From assembly GCF_046546475.1 (NCBI RefSeq), contig NZ_JBKGXS010000001.1:806001-870000 (forward strand): a DNA stretch of 64,000 nt, in the 5' to 3' direction. The DNA is from Pseudonocardia phyllosphaerae (GTDB taxonomy: Bacteria > Actinomycetota > Actinomycetes > Mycobacteriales > Pseudonocardiaceae). Numbering within the stretch: position 1 is the stretch's first letter; each line of letters starts with the position of its first letter. This document shows positions 49,582 through 59,001 of the stretch, one piece after another. Made by a program: the position numbers and the translations under genes. Under the pieces are notes generated by a model. The model made no database searches, was not told where the DNA came from, and saw nothing but the letters and a program-made list of their open reading frames with translations.

Positions 49582-49768
49582 CCCCCGCCGAGTCCGCGGA
49601 CCCGCGACCCGCGACGGCGGCCGGGATCCCGGGCGTACACCTTCCCCGTCGATGCCACCGGACGCGGAGCCGGTGAGCGTGCGCCGTGGTGTCACGGCTC
49701 GGACGGGCGCGGGGCGGATGCGGCCGGCTGCTGGCGCGGAACACCGGAGGCTGACACCCTGTCGCTCC

Positions 49769-50725
49769 GTGACCGACGGCGCGACGCGTGACCCGCTGCT
49801 CGACCGGCTCCTCGACACCGATCCGGCGCTGCGCTGGCAGGTCGAACGCGATCTCGCCGGCGCGCCGCCGCAGGTGTGGGAGGCGACCCGCACCCGGACG
49901 GCGACCGAGGGCATGGGTGCGCGGCTGCTCGCCCGGCAGGACCCCGAGGGCACCTGGGCGGGCGGCGCGTACTTCCCGGTGGAGCAGCCGACGGTGCCCG
50001 GCCAGCCGTGGACCGCGACGACCTGGTCGCTCAACGCGCTGCGCGAGTGGGGCGTCGCCGCCGACGCGCTCGCCGGGACGTCGGAGAAGCTCGAGTCCTG
50101 CCGCTGGGAGTACGACGACCTGCCCTACTGGGACGGCGAGGTCGACTGCTGCATCAACGCGTTCACGGTCGCGAACGGGCTCTGGCTCGGCCGGGACATG
50201 AGCGCCAACGCGGCCTGGTTCACCACCCACCAGCTCGACGACGGCGGCTGGAACTGCGAGTGGGTCGAGGGCGCGACGCGGTCGTCGTTCCACTCGACGC
50301 TCAACTCGCTGATCGGCCTGCTGACCTACGAGGAACGGACCGGCGGGACCGAGGCCACCCGTGCAGCCCGGAAGCGCGGCGAGGAGTACCTGCTGGCCAG
50401 GCGGCTGCTGTACCGGCTCTCGACCGGCGAGCGCGCGCCGCTGCCGGACGTCGACCGGTTCGCCTACCCGCTGCGCTGGCGGCACGACGCGCTGCGCGGC
50501 ACCGACTACTTCCGCCGCGCCCACGCCCTCGACGGCGGTCCCCGGGACCCGCGGCTGAGCGAGGCGGTCGAGCTCGTGCGCGCCGCCCGCGGCCCGGACG
50601 GGCTCTGGGTGCAGGGCGAGCGGGACCCCGGCGAGATGTGGTTCGAGGTCGACGTGCCCGCGGGGGAGCCGTCGCCGTGGCTGACGTTGTACGCCACCCG
50701 GGTCCTGGACTGGTGGGACCGGTGA
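49769..50725 (+). CDS. Terpenoid-cyclase/prenyltransferase-fold protein, function unknown
   Basis: 318 aa from GTG49769 (CACCCT 8 nt upstream, no SD). An alpha/alpha-toroid: repeated motifs MGARLLARQDPEGTWAGG, WFTTHQLDDGGWNCEW and LVRAARGPDGLWVQG resemble the QW repeats of squalene cyclases. It is half the length of true hopene cyclases and lacks a DxDD motif, so catalysis of cyclisation is unlikely. CCINAFTVANGLWLG and FHSTLNSLIGLLTYEERTGG are conserved in similar actinobacterial singletons. Role unknown. Confidence 0.75.
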   Translation: MTDGATRDPLLDRLLDTDPALRWQVERDLAGAPPQVWEATRTRTATEGMGARLLARQDPEGTWAGGAYFPVEQPTVPGQPWTATTWSLNALREWGVAADALAGTSEKLESCRWEYDDLPYWDGEVDCCINAFTVANGLWLGRDMSANAAWFTTHQLDDGGWNCEWVEGATRSSFHSTLNSLIGLLTYEERTGGTEATRAARKRGEEYLLARRLLYRLSTGERAPLPDVDRFAYPLRWRHDALRGTDYFRRAHALDGGPRDPRLSEAVELVRAARGPDGLWVQGERDPGEMWFEVDVPAGEPSPWLTLYATRVLDWWDR

Positions 50726-50734
50726 GCGTGCCCG

Positions 50735-51016
50735 TCAGCGCCGGAAGCTCTCCACCAGCACCTCGTCGTCCGGACCGAACCGGCGGGCCGCGGCGCTGAT
50801 CAGCGCGATGGTCCGCACCGACTGCGCGCAGCCGATGCCGTACTTCTTCCGCACGCGTGCGTCGGCGATCTCCATGCAGGTCCGGCTGCGGGCGACGAAG
50901 TCGGCGACCGGGTACGCCGTGCCGGTCGCGAGGTGTTCCTCCACGACCAGCGACGGCGAGTAGTAGCTGACCTCGGTGCCGTCCGGCCAGCGGACGTCGA
51001 ACGTCATCTCGGGCAC
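50735..51016 (-). CDS. MSMEG_0570-family protein (nitrogen starvation response family), orphan
   Basis: 93 aa: MTFDVRWPDGTEVSYYSPSLVVEEHL, YPVADFVARSRTCMEIADARVRKKYGIGCAQS, ISAAARRFGPDDEVLVESFRR. This is the pattern of the small TIGR04042 family, usually encoded in a cluster with glycosyltransferase, nitrilase and radical SAM genes. None of those is here. Leaderless GTG with TAGCGT 7 nt upstream. Confidence 0.8.
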   Translation of the reverse strand: MPEMTFDVRWPDGTEVSYYSPSLVVEEHLATGTAYPVADFVARSRTCMEIADARVRKKYGIGCAQSVRTIALISAAARRFGPDDEVLVESFRR

Positions 51017-51023
51017 GGCACCG

Positions 51024-51029
51024 ACGCTA
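51024..51029 (-). promoter_or_regulatory. -10 box TAGCGT, leaderless start of the MSMEG_0570-family gene
   Basis: TAGCGT, 7 nt, GTG51016. Confidence 0.65.
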
Positions 51030-51071
51030 GGCGCCGGGCATTACCCGCACGTTGCCGCTGTGCGACACCGG

Positions 51072-52334
51072 CTACAGGATGAACCCGAACAGCGGGCTGT
51101 CCGGCGGGATCTGCTCGATGTGCGGCGGAGCCTCCTCCATCCGCTTGAGCAGCGCGGGCAGGTCGTCCGGCGCACCCAGCTCGATGCCCACCAGCGCCGG
51201 GCCGGTCTCCCGGTTGGAGCGCTTGGTGTACTCGAACAGCGTGATGTCGTCGTCCGGGCCGAGGACGTCGTCGAGGAAGCGGCGCAGTGCACCGGGCTCC
51301 TGCGGGAACTCGACCAGGAAGTAGTGCTTGCGGCCCTCGTACACCAGTGCGCGCTCGACGATGTCGGCGTAGCGGCTGACGTCGTTGTTCCCGCCGGAGA
51401 TCAGCGAGACCGTCGTCGCGTTCCGCGGGATGTCGAGCAGGCCCAGCGCCGCGGGGGACAGCGCGCCCGCGGGCTCGGCGATGATCCCGTCGGACTGGTA
51501 GAGCGACAGCATCTCGACGCAGATCCGGCCCTCGGGCACCGCGAGCAGCTCGACGCCCGCGTCGTGGGCGATCCGGAACGTGTCGGCGCCGACCTTGCGC
51601 ACGGCGGCGCCGTCGACGAACGGGTCGATCCGGTCCAGCTCCACCGGCTCCCCGGCGGCGAACGCGGCCGCCATGCTCGCCGCACTCGCCGGCTCGACGC
51701 CGACGATCCGGGTCGACGGCGCGTGCTCGCGCAGGTACGTGATCGCCCCGGACAGCAGCCCGCCGCCGCCGACCGGCACGACCAGCACGTCCGGCGGGTC
51801 GGCCAGCTGGGCCAGGATCTCGCGGGCGATCGTGCCCTGACCGGCGATGGTGCGCGGGTCGTCGAACGCGGGCACCTGCGTCGCGCCGGTGGACTCGGCG
51901 TCGGCGCGGGCCGCGGCGGCGGCCTCGTCGTAGGTGTTGCCGACCACCCGCACCTCGACGGCGTCGCGGCCGAGCCGGGCGACGCGGTCGCGCTTCTGCC
52001 GCGGCGTCGTCCCGGGCAGGTACACCCGGCCCTTGACTCCGAGCCGGTTGCAGGCGAACGCGACCCCCTGGGCGTGGTTGCCTGCGCTGGCGCACACCAC
52101 CCCGGCCGCGCGGGCCTGCTCGGGCAGCTCGGCGATGAGGTTGTACGCCCCGCGGATCTTGTAGGAGCGGACCGGCTGCAGGTCCTCGCGCTTGACCCAC
52201 ACCTCGCCGCCGAGCTCGTCGGACAGGCGCGGGTTGAGCTGCAGCGGGGTCGGGCCGATGACGGCGCGCAGGCGCTCGGCCGCGTCGTCGACGTCCCGCG
52301 CGCTCACCCGGGTACCGGGCTCGATGGTGCTCAC
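51072..52334 (-). CDS. ilvA: Threonine ammonia-lyase (biosynthetic type)
   Basis: 420 aa from GTG52334. PLP enzyme making 2-oxobutanoate from threonine for isoleucine synthesis. PLP Lys in VRSYKIRGAYN, CASAGNHAQGVAFACNRLG, phosphate loop VPVGGGGLLSGAITYLR, late SLISGGNNDVSRY. One C-terminal ACT-like regulatory domain (KHYFLVEFPQEPGALRRFLDDVLG, LVGIELGAPDDLPALLKRME) suggests feedback control. GACTCT 8 nt upstream is a weak -10. Confidence 0.93.
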   Translation of the reverse strand: MSTIEPGTRVSARDVDDAAERLRAVIGPTPLQLNPRLSDELGGEVWVKREDLQPVRSYKIRGAYNLIAELPEQARAAGVVCASAGNHAQGVAFACNRLGVKGRVYLPGTTPRQKRDRVARLGRDAVEVRVVGNTYDEAAAAARADAESTGATQVPAFDDPRTIAGQGTIAREILAQLADPPDVLVVPVGGGGLLSGAITYLREHAPSTRIVGVEPASAASMAAAFAAGEPVELDRIDPFVDGAAVRKVGADTFRIAHDAGVELLAVPEGRICVEMLSLYQSDGIIAEPAGALSPAALGLLDIPRNATTVSLISGGNNDVSRYADIVERALVYEGRKHYFLVEFPQEPGALRRFLDDVLGPDDDITLFEYTKRSNRETGPALVGIELGAPDDLPALLKRMEEAPPHIEQIPPDSPLFGFIL

Positions 52335-52381
52335 GATCGTCCAGAGTCTCACGCGCGGCGGGGCGGCTCGCGCGGGCCCGC

Positions 52382-53119
52382 TCAGCCGATCCGGACGGTG
52401 ACGTTCTCGCTCTCCGCCTTGTGCTCCAGCCGCGTGATCTCCGGCTGGGCCACCTGGACCAGCGAACCCCCGGCGGCGAGGACGGCGAGCAGGCCGTCGC
52501 GCAGCCCGTCCGGGGTGTCCCAGGCCAGCGTGGACTGCACGCGGGCGGCGGGGGAGAAGGACAGCGCTGCGGCGCGCTCACGGGCCGCGTCGAGCACCTG
52601 GGCGCCGGTGGCGCCGTCCCACGCGGGTGCGTCGGGCCCGACCGGGTCCCACGGCACGAACTCGTCGCCGTGCGGGCGGACCTCGGTGGCGTAGTCGATG
52701 ACGCCGTCGGGCAGGTCGGGGATCCCCCGGCCGAACGCGTCCAGGGAGAACGCGACGACGCCCTCGGCGCCGGCGGCCAGCGCCTCGTCCAGGTGCGCCG
52801 CGTCGGTGAGCACCCACTCCGCCGACGACGGGGCGCTCGTCAGCTCGGCGCCGCAGGACCACAGCGCGAGCAGCACCGCGGCGGTCTGCCAGTGCGCGGG
52901 CAGCAGCGACGCGACCCGCACGCCCGGCTCGACGTCGCACTCGTCGCGCAGCAGGTTGGCCGACTTCGCCGCCCAGTTCGCGGTCGTGACGCCGGACAGC
53001 TCGACGCGCTCGCCGGTGGCGTCGTCGTAGTAGGTCAGCAGCGGCTTGGCCGCGTCGGCCATGGCCGGGCCGAGCAGCGCGTCGGTGAGGAACAGGTCGG
53101 TACCGAAGACGGGGCTCAT
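52382..53119 (-). CDS. TIGR03089-family protein (AMP-ligase-like N-terminal fragment)
   Basis: 245 aa. Similar in order to the first third of acyl-adenylating enzymes (TYYDDATGERVELSGVTTANWAAKSANLLRDE, GVRVASLLPAHWQTAAVLLALWSCGAELT), but it lacks the P-loop TSGTTG and the C-terminal lid, so it cannot adenylate. This is normal for the TIGR03089 family and is not a truncation of this copy. Start TAGCGT-8 nt-ATG53119. Next to an LCP gene on the same strand, the usual context of this family. Confidence 0.85.
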   Translation of the reverse strand: MSPVFGTDLFLTDALLGPAMADAAKPLLTYYDDATGERVELSGVTTANWAAKSANLLRDECDVEPGVRVASLLPAHWQTAAVLLALWSCGAELTSAPSSAEWVLTDAAHLDEALAAGAEGVVAFSLDAFGRGIPDLPDGVIDYATEVRPHGDEFVPWDPVGPDAPAWDGATGAQVLDAARERAAALSFSPAARVQSTLAWDTPDGLRDGLLAVLAAGGSLVQVAQPEITRLEHKAESENVTVRIG

Positions 53120-53127
53120 CGGACGCG

Positions 53128-53133
53128 ACGCTA
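53128..53133 (-). promoter_or_regulatory. -10 box TAGCGT, leaderless start of the TIGR03089 gene
   Basis: TAGCGT, 8 nt, ATG53119. Confidence 0.65.
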
Positions 53134-53159
53134 GCCGATCCGACCCCGCGGCCGAGCCG

Positions 53160-54686
53160 TCAGTCGATGCAGGGCACCCCGCCCGCGGTGATCGGCGGTG
53201 CGGAGGGCGCGCCGCCGGCTCCACCGCCCGCGGCGGGCGCACCGGCGCCGGAGTCCCCGGGGCCGTGGTAGTCGGTGCCGATCAGCACCTGCACCCGGCC
53301 CGGGGCGACGCCCTCGGACTGCTCGACGCCGATCCCGCCGAGTGCACCGGCGACCTTGCGGGCGCCCGCGTCGCCGTCGGCCGCGCCGTAGCGGACCACC
53401 GAGGTGGTGCGGTCCGGGGCGTTGCCGACCTGGCCGGTGGCGATCCCGTTCTGCCCCAGGACCCCCGCGACGCCCGCGGCGAGCCCGGTGCGGCCCGACC
53501 CGTTCCCGACGTCGGCGGTCACCGGCCCGGCCGCCTCGGCGGGCGCCGCCTTCCGCGCGGGAGCGGCAGGCGCCTCGTCGGGCACCGCCTGCGCGGCCTG
53601 GCGGGTGGCGGGCTGCTCCTCGGTGTGCCGGGTGACGAAGTCCCGGACCTGGCCCGGATCGACGCTCAGCACGTCGCCCTTGCCCGAGTCGTGCGGCGGG
53701 CCGGTCGGGATCGTCAGGAAGTTCATCTGGCCGCCGGCGATGTCGGAGGCCTGGCGGGCGAAGCCGAGCACGTCCCAGCCGCTGTCGATCACCACCGACT
53801 GCTGGACGACACCGATCAGCGCCGACAGCTTCGACGGGTCGGTCAGCGTCCCCGACGAGAGCACCTTGTGCGCCACCGCGGCCAGGAACACCTGCTGGCG
53901 CTTGATCCGGGACAGGTCCCCGGCGGCGAGGCCGTGGCGCTGGCGGACGAACGACAGCGCCTGCGTGCCGGAGATCGTCTGCGGGCCCGCCGGGAAGTCC
54001 GCGCCGGAGAACGCGTCCTTCGCCGGGGCCTTCAGGCAGACGTCGACGCCGCCGATGGCCTGGGTCAGGTTGTGGAAGCCGAGCAGGTTGACCTCGGCGT
54101 AGTGGTCGACGCCGAGCCCGGTCAGGTCCTGCACCGCCCCGATCAGCGCCTGCCTGCCCTCCTGCGAGGACTGCTGGTCGAGCTGCCGGGAGTCGGCGAC
54201 GCCCTGGCTGCTGAGCCGGGACGCGGCCTGCGCCTTCGTCTGCGGATACGCGGCGTTGATCTTGTTGGTGCCGAGCCCGGGGATCGCGACCTCGGAGTCG
54301 CGCGGGATGGAGAACGCCGTCGCGCTGCCGCCGCCCGACGGCACGTGCACGACGATGATCGTGTCGGAGTTGAGGACGCCGGACTCCGCGCCGCTGTGCA
54401 GCTGCGCCAGGACCTCCGGGGGCAGCGGGTTGCCCTGCGCGTCGGTCCGGCTGTCGACGCCGACGAGCAGAATGTTCTGGTCCCCGCCCGACGAGCCGCC
54501 GAAGAGCAGGTTCGTGGTGCTGATCCCGCCGGTGACGTCGCGGTAGAGCAGCCACGCCCCGCCGGTCACCAGCATCGTGACCGCCGACAGCGTCGCGACC
54601 GCCACCCGGAACCGGTGGAGCACACGGCTCCCGCGGGTGCCGCGGGGGTCCCGGGCCGGGGCGGAGCGGTACGGGGCGGAACGCAC
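53160..54686 (-). CDS. LytR-CpsA-Psr (LCP) cell-wall ligase with LytR_C domain
   Basis: 508 aa from GTG54686 (gaggagg 4 nt upstream). Basic N-terminus, one membrane helix (FRVAVATLSAVTMLVTGGAWLLY), LCP domain with DQNILLVGVDSR, SDTIIVVHVP, AFSIPRDSEVAIPG, GVDVCLKAP and FVRQRHGLAAGDLSRIKRQQVFL, and a LytR_C domain near residues 400-475 after an Ala/Pro linker. LCP enzymes attach polyprenyl-linked glycopolymers (arabinogalactan in relatives) to peptidoglycan. The extreme C-terminus has a lone Cys (GVPCID). Divergent from wbbL. Confidence 0.93.
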   Translation of the reverse strand: MRSAPYRSAPARDPRGTRGSRVLHRFRVAVATLSAVTMLVTGGAWLLYRDVTGGISTTNLLFGGSSGGDQNILLVGVDSRTDAQGNPLPPEVLAQLHSGAESGVLNSDTIIVVHVPSGGGSATAFSIPRDSEVAIPGLGTNKINAAYPQTKAQAASRLSSQGVADSRQLDQQSSQEGRQALIGAVQDLTGLGVDHYAEVNLLGFHNLTQAIGGVDVCLKAPAKDAFSGADFPAGPQTISGTQALSFVRQRHGLAAGDLSRIKRQQVFLAAVAHKVLSSGTLTDPSKLSALIGVVQQSVVIDSGWDVLGFARQASDIAGGQMNFLTIPTGPPHDSGKGDVLSVDPGQVRDFVTRHTEEQPATRQAAQAVPDEAPAAPARKAAPAEAAGPVTADVGNGSGRTGLAAGVAGVLGQNGIATGQVGNAPDRTTSVVRYGAADGDAGARKVAGALGGIGVEQSEGVAPGRVQVLIGTDYHGPGDSGAGAPAAGGGAGGAPSAPPITAGGVPCID

Positions 54687-55021
54687 GCTGCTGCCTCCTC
54701 GGGGGCTCGGAACGGCGGTGAAGACGGCTCGGGACCCGGCTCGACGCCGGCCGGATCACGGAGTGTCGTCGTTCAGGGTGCAACATCCCGGCCGTCCCCG
54801 TGGGCCGAACGGGAAGGCGTGTCGAGGTCGTGACCCGGTCCTCCGACCACGCCGGAACTTGAGGGTGATCGCGTCACACCCGGTGTCGCCGCTGGTCGCG
54901 GGCTTGCGACCCGGGCTCGGGGCCGCGCCGGAGCCCCCGATCATGATCACTGAGTGTGACGTTCGTGTCCACGCTCCGCCGACCGGGCGGTCCCGCCCGA
55001 CCGGGCCCGGCGGGCCCTCGC
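54687..55021. other. Divergent LCP-wbbL intergenic region
   Basis: No gene. Contains ACACC-C-GGTGT (54876-54886) and the palindrome GATCATGATC (54939-54948), either of which could be an operator. The only promoter element I can support is the wbbL -10 box that follows. Confidence 0.4.
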
Positions 55022-55027
55022 TAGGTT
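55022..55027 (+). promoter_or_regulatory. -10 box TAGGTT, leaderless start of wbbL
   Basis: TAGGTT, 7 nt, GTG55035. Confidence 0.65.
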
Positions 55028-55034
55028 CGGGCCC

Positions 55035-55922
55035 GTGCAGCCGCAGGATCCGCAGCGTGCGTACGGCGACCGGGTCGCCGTCGTCGTCGTGACCTACTGG
55101 CCCGGGGACATGCTCGAGCCGTTCGTCGCCTCGACCCGCGCCGCGTCGTCCGGACCCGTCCGGATCGTGCTCGCCGACAACGCCTCCGGCGACGGCGTGC
55201 CGCAGCGCGTGGCCGCGGAGCACGACGACGTCGAGCTGGTCGAGATCGGTGAGAACGTCGGCTACGGCACCGCTGCGAACCGCGGGGTGGCCGCGCTCGG
55301 GCCGGAGTACGGCTGGGTCGTCGTCGCCAACCAGGACCTCGAGTGGCGCCCCGGCGCGCTGGACGTGCTGCTCGACGCCGGTCGCCGCTACCCGCGGGCG
55401 GGCTCGCTGGGCCCGCTCATCCGGGAGCCCTCCGGTGAGGTCTACCCGTCGGCACGGCAGGTCCCGTCGCTGGTCGCCGGGGCCGGGCACGCCACGCTGG
55501 GGCAGGTCTGGCCCGGCAACCCGTGGAGCACCGCGTACCGGCGGAGCACCGAGGACGTCAGCGAGCGCGACGCCGGCTGGCTGTCCGGCTCGTGCCTGCT
55601 GCTGCGCCGGAGCGCGTTCGACTCCGTCGACGGGTTCGACCCGCGCTACTTCATGTACTTCGAGGACGTCGACCTGGGCGACCGCCTGGGCCGGGCCGGA
55701 TGGCGAAACGTGTACGTACCCTCGTCCGAGGTCGTGCACGTGGGCGGAGTGTCCACCGGCAGGCCGGAGGTGTCGGCGCGGATGCTCGCCGAGCACCACC
55801 GCAGCGCCTACCGCTACCTGGCCGACCGGCACGCCCGGCCGGCCGACGCACCGCTGCGCGCCGCACTGCGTGCCGGGCTGGCCGTCCGATCCCGGATCGC
55901 CGCGGCCCGGGCGGGCCGCTGA
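55035..55922 (+). CDS. wbbL: Family 2 glycosyltransferase, WbbL-like rhamnosyltransferase
   Basis: 295 aa. GT-A fold: VAVVVVTYWPGDMLEPFVAST, VLADNASGDGVP, GENVGYGTAANRGVA, VVVANQDLEW (DxD-like), LSGSCLLLRRSAFDSVDGFDPRYFMYFEDVDLGDRLGRAGW (with breaks; the FMYFEDVDL block is typical). By context (LCP, sugar-nucleotide transferase, Rv3265c order from memory) it probably adds the rhamnose of the arabinogalactan linkage unit. Confidence 0.87.
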   Translation: MQPQDPQRAYGDRVAVVVVTYWPGDMLEPFVASTRAASSGPVRIVLADNASGDGVPQRVAAEHDDVELVEIGENVGYGTAANRGVAALGPEYGWVVVANQDLEWRPGALDVLLDAGRRYPRAGSLGPLIREPSGEVYPSARQVPSLVAGAGHATLGQVWPGNPWSTAYRRSTEDVSERDAGWLSGSCLLLRRSAFDSVDGFDPRYFMYFEDVDLGDRLGRAGWRNVYVPSSEVVHVGGVSTGRPEVSARMLAEHHRSAYRYLADRHARPADAPLRAALRAGLAVRSRIAAARAGR

Positions 55923-55956
55923 GCGGCCGAACACGAGAGACCGAGGGGGAACCGCG

Positions 55957-57027
55957 TTGCAGGACGTCGAGGCGGTCGTACTGGTCGGGGGCAAGGGCAC
56001 CCGGCTGCGGCCACTGACGCTGTCGGCGCCCAAGCCGATGCTGCCCACCGCGGGTGTGCCGTTCCTGGCGCACCTGCTGTCCCGAATACGGGAGGCCGGC
56101 ATCCGGCGGGTGGTGCTGGGCACCAGCTACCTGGCCGAGACCTTCGAGGAGCACTTCGGTGACGGCTCGGCGCTCGGGCTGGAGCTGACCTACGTGACCG
56201 AGACCGAGCCGCTGGGCACCGGCGGGGGCATCCGCAACGTCGCCCCGAAGCTGTCCGCCGAGCACGTCATGATCTTCAACGGGGACGTGCTCGCCGGGAC
56301 CGACCTCAACGCCGTCCTCGAGACGCACCGGCGGACCTCGGCCGACGTCACCCTGCACCTGGTGCGGGTGCAGAACCCGCGGGCGTTCGGCTGCGTGCCG
56401 ACCGACCCGACCGGGCGGGTCACCGCGTTCCTGGAGAAGACCGACGACCCGCCGACCGACCAGATCAACGCCGGTTGCTACGTCTTCCGCCGCGAGATCA
56501 TCGACGAGATCCCCGACGGGCGCCCGGTGTCGGTGGAGCGCGAGACGTTCCCGGAGCTGCTGGCCCAGGGCCGCCGCGTCCAGGGCCACGTCGACGTCGC
56601 GTACTGGCGTGACATGGGCACCCCCGGCGACCTGGTGCACGGCTCGGCGGACCTGGTCCGCGGCGTCGCCCCGTCGGCGGCGCTGCCCGGCCCGACCGGC
56701 GAGGCGATGGTCCTCGACGACGCCGAGGTCGCCCCGGACGCGTTCGTGTTCGGCGGCAGCACCGTCGGCCGCGGCGCGCGGGTCGGCTCCGGGGCGCGGA
56801 TCGAGGGCTCGATGCTCTTCGACGGCGCCGTCGTCGGGCCGGGGGCGGTCGTGGAGAGCTCGGTGATCGGCGCGGGTGCGGTCGTCGAGGAGGGCGCCAG
56901 CGTGCGCGACACCGTCGTCGGCGACCGGGCCGTGATCGGTGCGCATTGCGAGCTGCGCAACAACATGCGGATCTGGCCGGACGTGGCGCTGCCGCCGCAC
57001 GGAGTCCGGTTCTCCCCGGACGTGTAA
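55957..57027 (+). CDS. NDP-sugar (mannose/glucose-1-phosphate) nucleotidyltransferase with left-handed beta-helix
   Basis: 356 aa with a TTG start at 55957: gagggggа-type SD lies 6 nt upstream and no ATG/GTG fits before LVGGKGTRLRPLTLSAPKPM. The nucleotidyltransferase domain (ETEPLGTGGGIRNVAPKL, IFNGDVLAGTDL, MGTPGDLVHG) is followed by hexapeptide repeats (VGRGARVGSGARIEGSMLFDGAVVGPGAVV with breaks). Usual product GDP-mannose; related enzymes make dTDP- or UDP-glucose, and the sequence does not decide. Confidence 0.88.
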   Translation: MQDVEAVVLVGGKGTRLRPLTLSAPKPMLPTAGVPFLAHLLSRIREAGIRRVVLGTSYLAETFEEHFGDGSALGLELTYVTETEPLGTGGGIRNVAPKLSAEHVMIFNGDVLAGTDLNAVLETHRRTSADVTLHLVRVQNPRAFGCVPTDPTGRVTAFLEKTDDPPTDQINAGCYVFRREIIDEIPDGRPVSVERETFPELLAQGRRVQGHVDVAYWRDMGTPGDLVHGSADLVRGVAPSAALPGPTGEAMVLDDAEVAPDAFVFGGSTVGRGARVGSGARIEGSMLFDGAVVGPGAVVESSVIGAGAVVEEGASVRDTVVGDRAVIGAHCELRNNMRIWPDVALPPHGVRFSPDV

Positions 57028-57029
57028 CC

Positions 57030-57959
57030 GTGCTCGACCGGGAGTGGCGGCCGCCGTTCCTGCTGGACCTCTACGGCGTGCTCGCCCCGCTGCGCCGCGG
57101 CCGGGGCGACCCGACGTGGCGCACCGCCGGCGACGGCGGCGTGATCTGGCGGGCGTCCACCACCCCGGACGGCCCGGCGACGGTCGCGATCCGCCGCCGC
57201 GCCGACGGCGGGGAGCACGGCACGGTCCGTGCCACCGGCTGGGGGCCCGGCGCCGGCTGGGAGCTGGACCGGCTGCCGTCGCTGCTCGGCGCCGACGACG
57301 ACCCGTCGGCGTTCGCCGCGCACCACCCGGTCGTCGCCGACGCGGTGCGCCGCCGCCCCGGGCTGCGGCTCGGCTCGTCCGGGCGGGTGTGGGACGCGCT
57401 GCTGCCCGCGGTGCTGGAGCAGAAGGTCACCGGCGTCGAGGCGCACCGCTCGTTCCGCGAGCTGGCCCGGCGGTTCGGCGAGCCGGCCCCCGGACCCGGG
57501 GGTGTCGTCCCGCACGGCATGCGTACCCCGCCCACCCCGGGACGGGTGCGGGAGATCCCGGTCTGGGAGTGGCACCGGGCCGGGGTCGACCACGCACGGC
57601 GGTCGGCGATCCTGCACGCCGCCCTCGTCGCGCACCGCCTGGAGGACGCCGCCCGGGTCGGTGGTGAGCAGGGCCGGGTGCTGCTGCGCCGGGTCCGCGG
57701 CATCGGTGTGTGGACCGCGGCGGAGGTCGCGCAGCGGGTCTGGGGCGACCCGGACGCGGTCAGCTTCGGCGACTTCCACATCCCCAGCACCGTCGGCTGG
57801 GCGCTGCTCGGCCACGACCTCGACGACGCCGGGTTGCTGGACGTGCTCGCTCCGTACGCGCCGCAGCGGCAGCGGGCGGTGCGCTACGTCGAGGCGTCCG
57901 GATTCCGGCGGCCGCGGTTCGGGCCGCGCTTCTCACCCCGCGACTACCGGGCGATGTGA
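57030..57959 (+). CDS. HhH-GPD DNA glycosylase (AlkA/3-methyladenine type)
   Basis: 309 aa from GTG57030, 2 bp after the previous stop. The C-terminal half has the helix-hairpin-helix and GPD region: LLRRVRGIGVWTAAEVAQRVWGDPDAVSFGDFHIPSTVGWALLG, where the Asp of FGD is the catalytic candidate. WDALLPAVLEQKVTGVEAHRSFREL is the conserved first helix pair. Removes alkylated bases. Co-transcribed with envelope genes but functionally unrelated. Confidence 0.82.
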   Translation: MLDREWRPPFLLDLYGVLAPLRRGRGDPTWRTAGDGGVIWRASTTPDGPATVAIRRRADGGEHGTVRATGWGPGAGWELDRLPSLLGADDDPSAFAAHHPVVADAVRRRPGLRLGSSGRVWDALLPAVLEQKVTGVEAHRSFRELARRFGEPAPGPGGVVPHGMRTPPTPGRVREIPVWEWHRAGVDHARRSAILHAALVAHRLEDAARVGGEQGRVLLRRVRGIGVWTAAEVAQRVWGDPDAVSFGDFHIPSTVGWALLGHDLDDAGLLDVLAPYAPQRQRAVRYVEASGFRRPRFGPRFSPRDYRAM

Positions 57960-57976
57960 CCTGCGGATGCGCGTCG

Positions 57977-57982
57977 TAGGGT
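57977..57982 (+). promoter_or_regulatory. -10 box TAGGGT, leaderless start of fbiA
   Basis: TAGGGT, 7 nt, GTG57990. Confidence 0.7.
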
Positions 57983-57989
57983 CGGTCGC

Positions 57990-59001
57990 GTGAAGGTCAC
58001 CGTACTGGTCGGCGGGGTCGGTGGGGCCCGCTTCCTGCAAGGGGTCAAGCTCGCGCTCGGGCTGCCGCCCGTCGGGCCCGGCCCGGAGAACCACCCGCAC
58101 TCCGTCGACGCCGTCGTGAACGTCGGCGACGACATCTGGCTGCACGGGCTGCGGGTCTGCCCCGACCTCGACACCTGCATGTACACCCTCGGCGGCGGCA
58201 TCGACGTCGAGAAGGGCTGGGGCCGCGCCGACGAGACGTGGTCGGTGAAGGCCGAGCTCGAGGCCTACGGCGCCGAGCCGACCTGGTTCGGGCTGGGTGA
58301 CCGCGACGTCGCCACACACCTCGTCCGGACCCGGATGCTGCGCGCGGGCTACCCGCTCTCGCAGGTCACCGAGGCGCTGTGTCACCGCTGGCAGCCCGGG
58401 GTGCGGCTGCTCCCGGCCTCCGACGAGCGCGTCGAGACCCATGTGGTGATCGACAACCCCGAGCTCGACGGCGGGGCCGAGGCGAGCGAGGAGACCCCGC
58501 CGCAGGTCGCGATCCACTTCCAGGAGTGGTGGATCAAGCACCGGGCCGCGCCGAAGGCGTACCGGTTCGCCTCGGTCGGCGCGGACCGCGCCGCGATCCT
58601 GCCCGAGGCCCGCGCCTCGATCGCCGAGGCCGACGTCGTGCTGGTCGCACCGTCGAACCCGGTCGTGTCGATCGGCACGATCATCTCCGTTCCCGGTGTG
58701 CCGCAGGCGCTCGCCGCGACCCCGGCCCCGGTCGTCGGTCTCTCGCCGATCGTCGGCGGGCGCCCGGTGCGCGGCATGGCCGACGCCTGCCTGTCCGCGA
58801 TCGGCGTCGAGACCAGCGCCGAGGGCGTCGGGCGGCACTACGGCGGGCGCGGCGAGGGCGGCCTGCTCGACGGCTACCTGGTGCACACCGGCGACACCGC
58901 GACCGTGCCCGGTGCGACCGTGCGCGAGGTGCCGCTGCTGATGACCGACCACGAGGCGACCGCCGACATGGCCCGTGCCGCGTTCGACCTGGCCGGCGTG
59001 C

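Noticed and set aside
49769..50725. Hopanoid or terpene biosynthetic cluster
   Set aside because: Protein is half-length, lacks the catalytic DxDD motif and has no isoprenoid genes nearby.
52382..53119. Truncated acyl-CoA ligase pseudogene
   Set aside because: The short form without the P-loop is the normal TIGR03089 family architecture.
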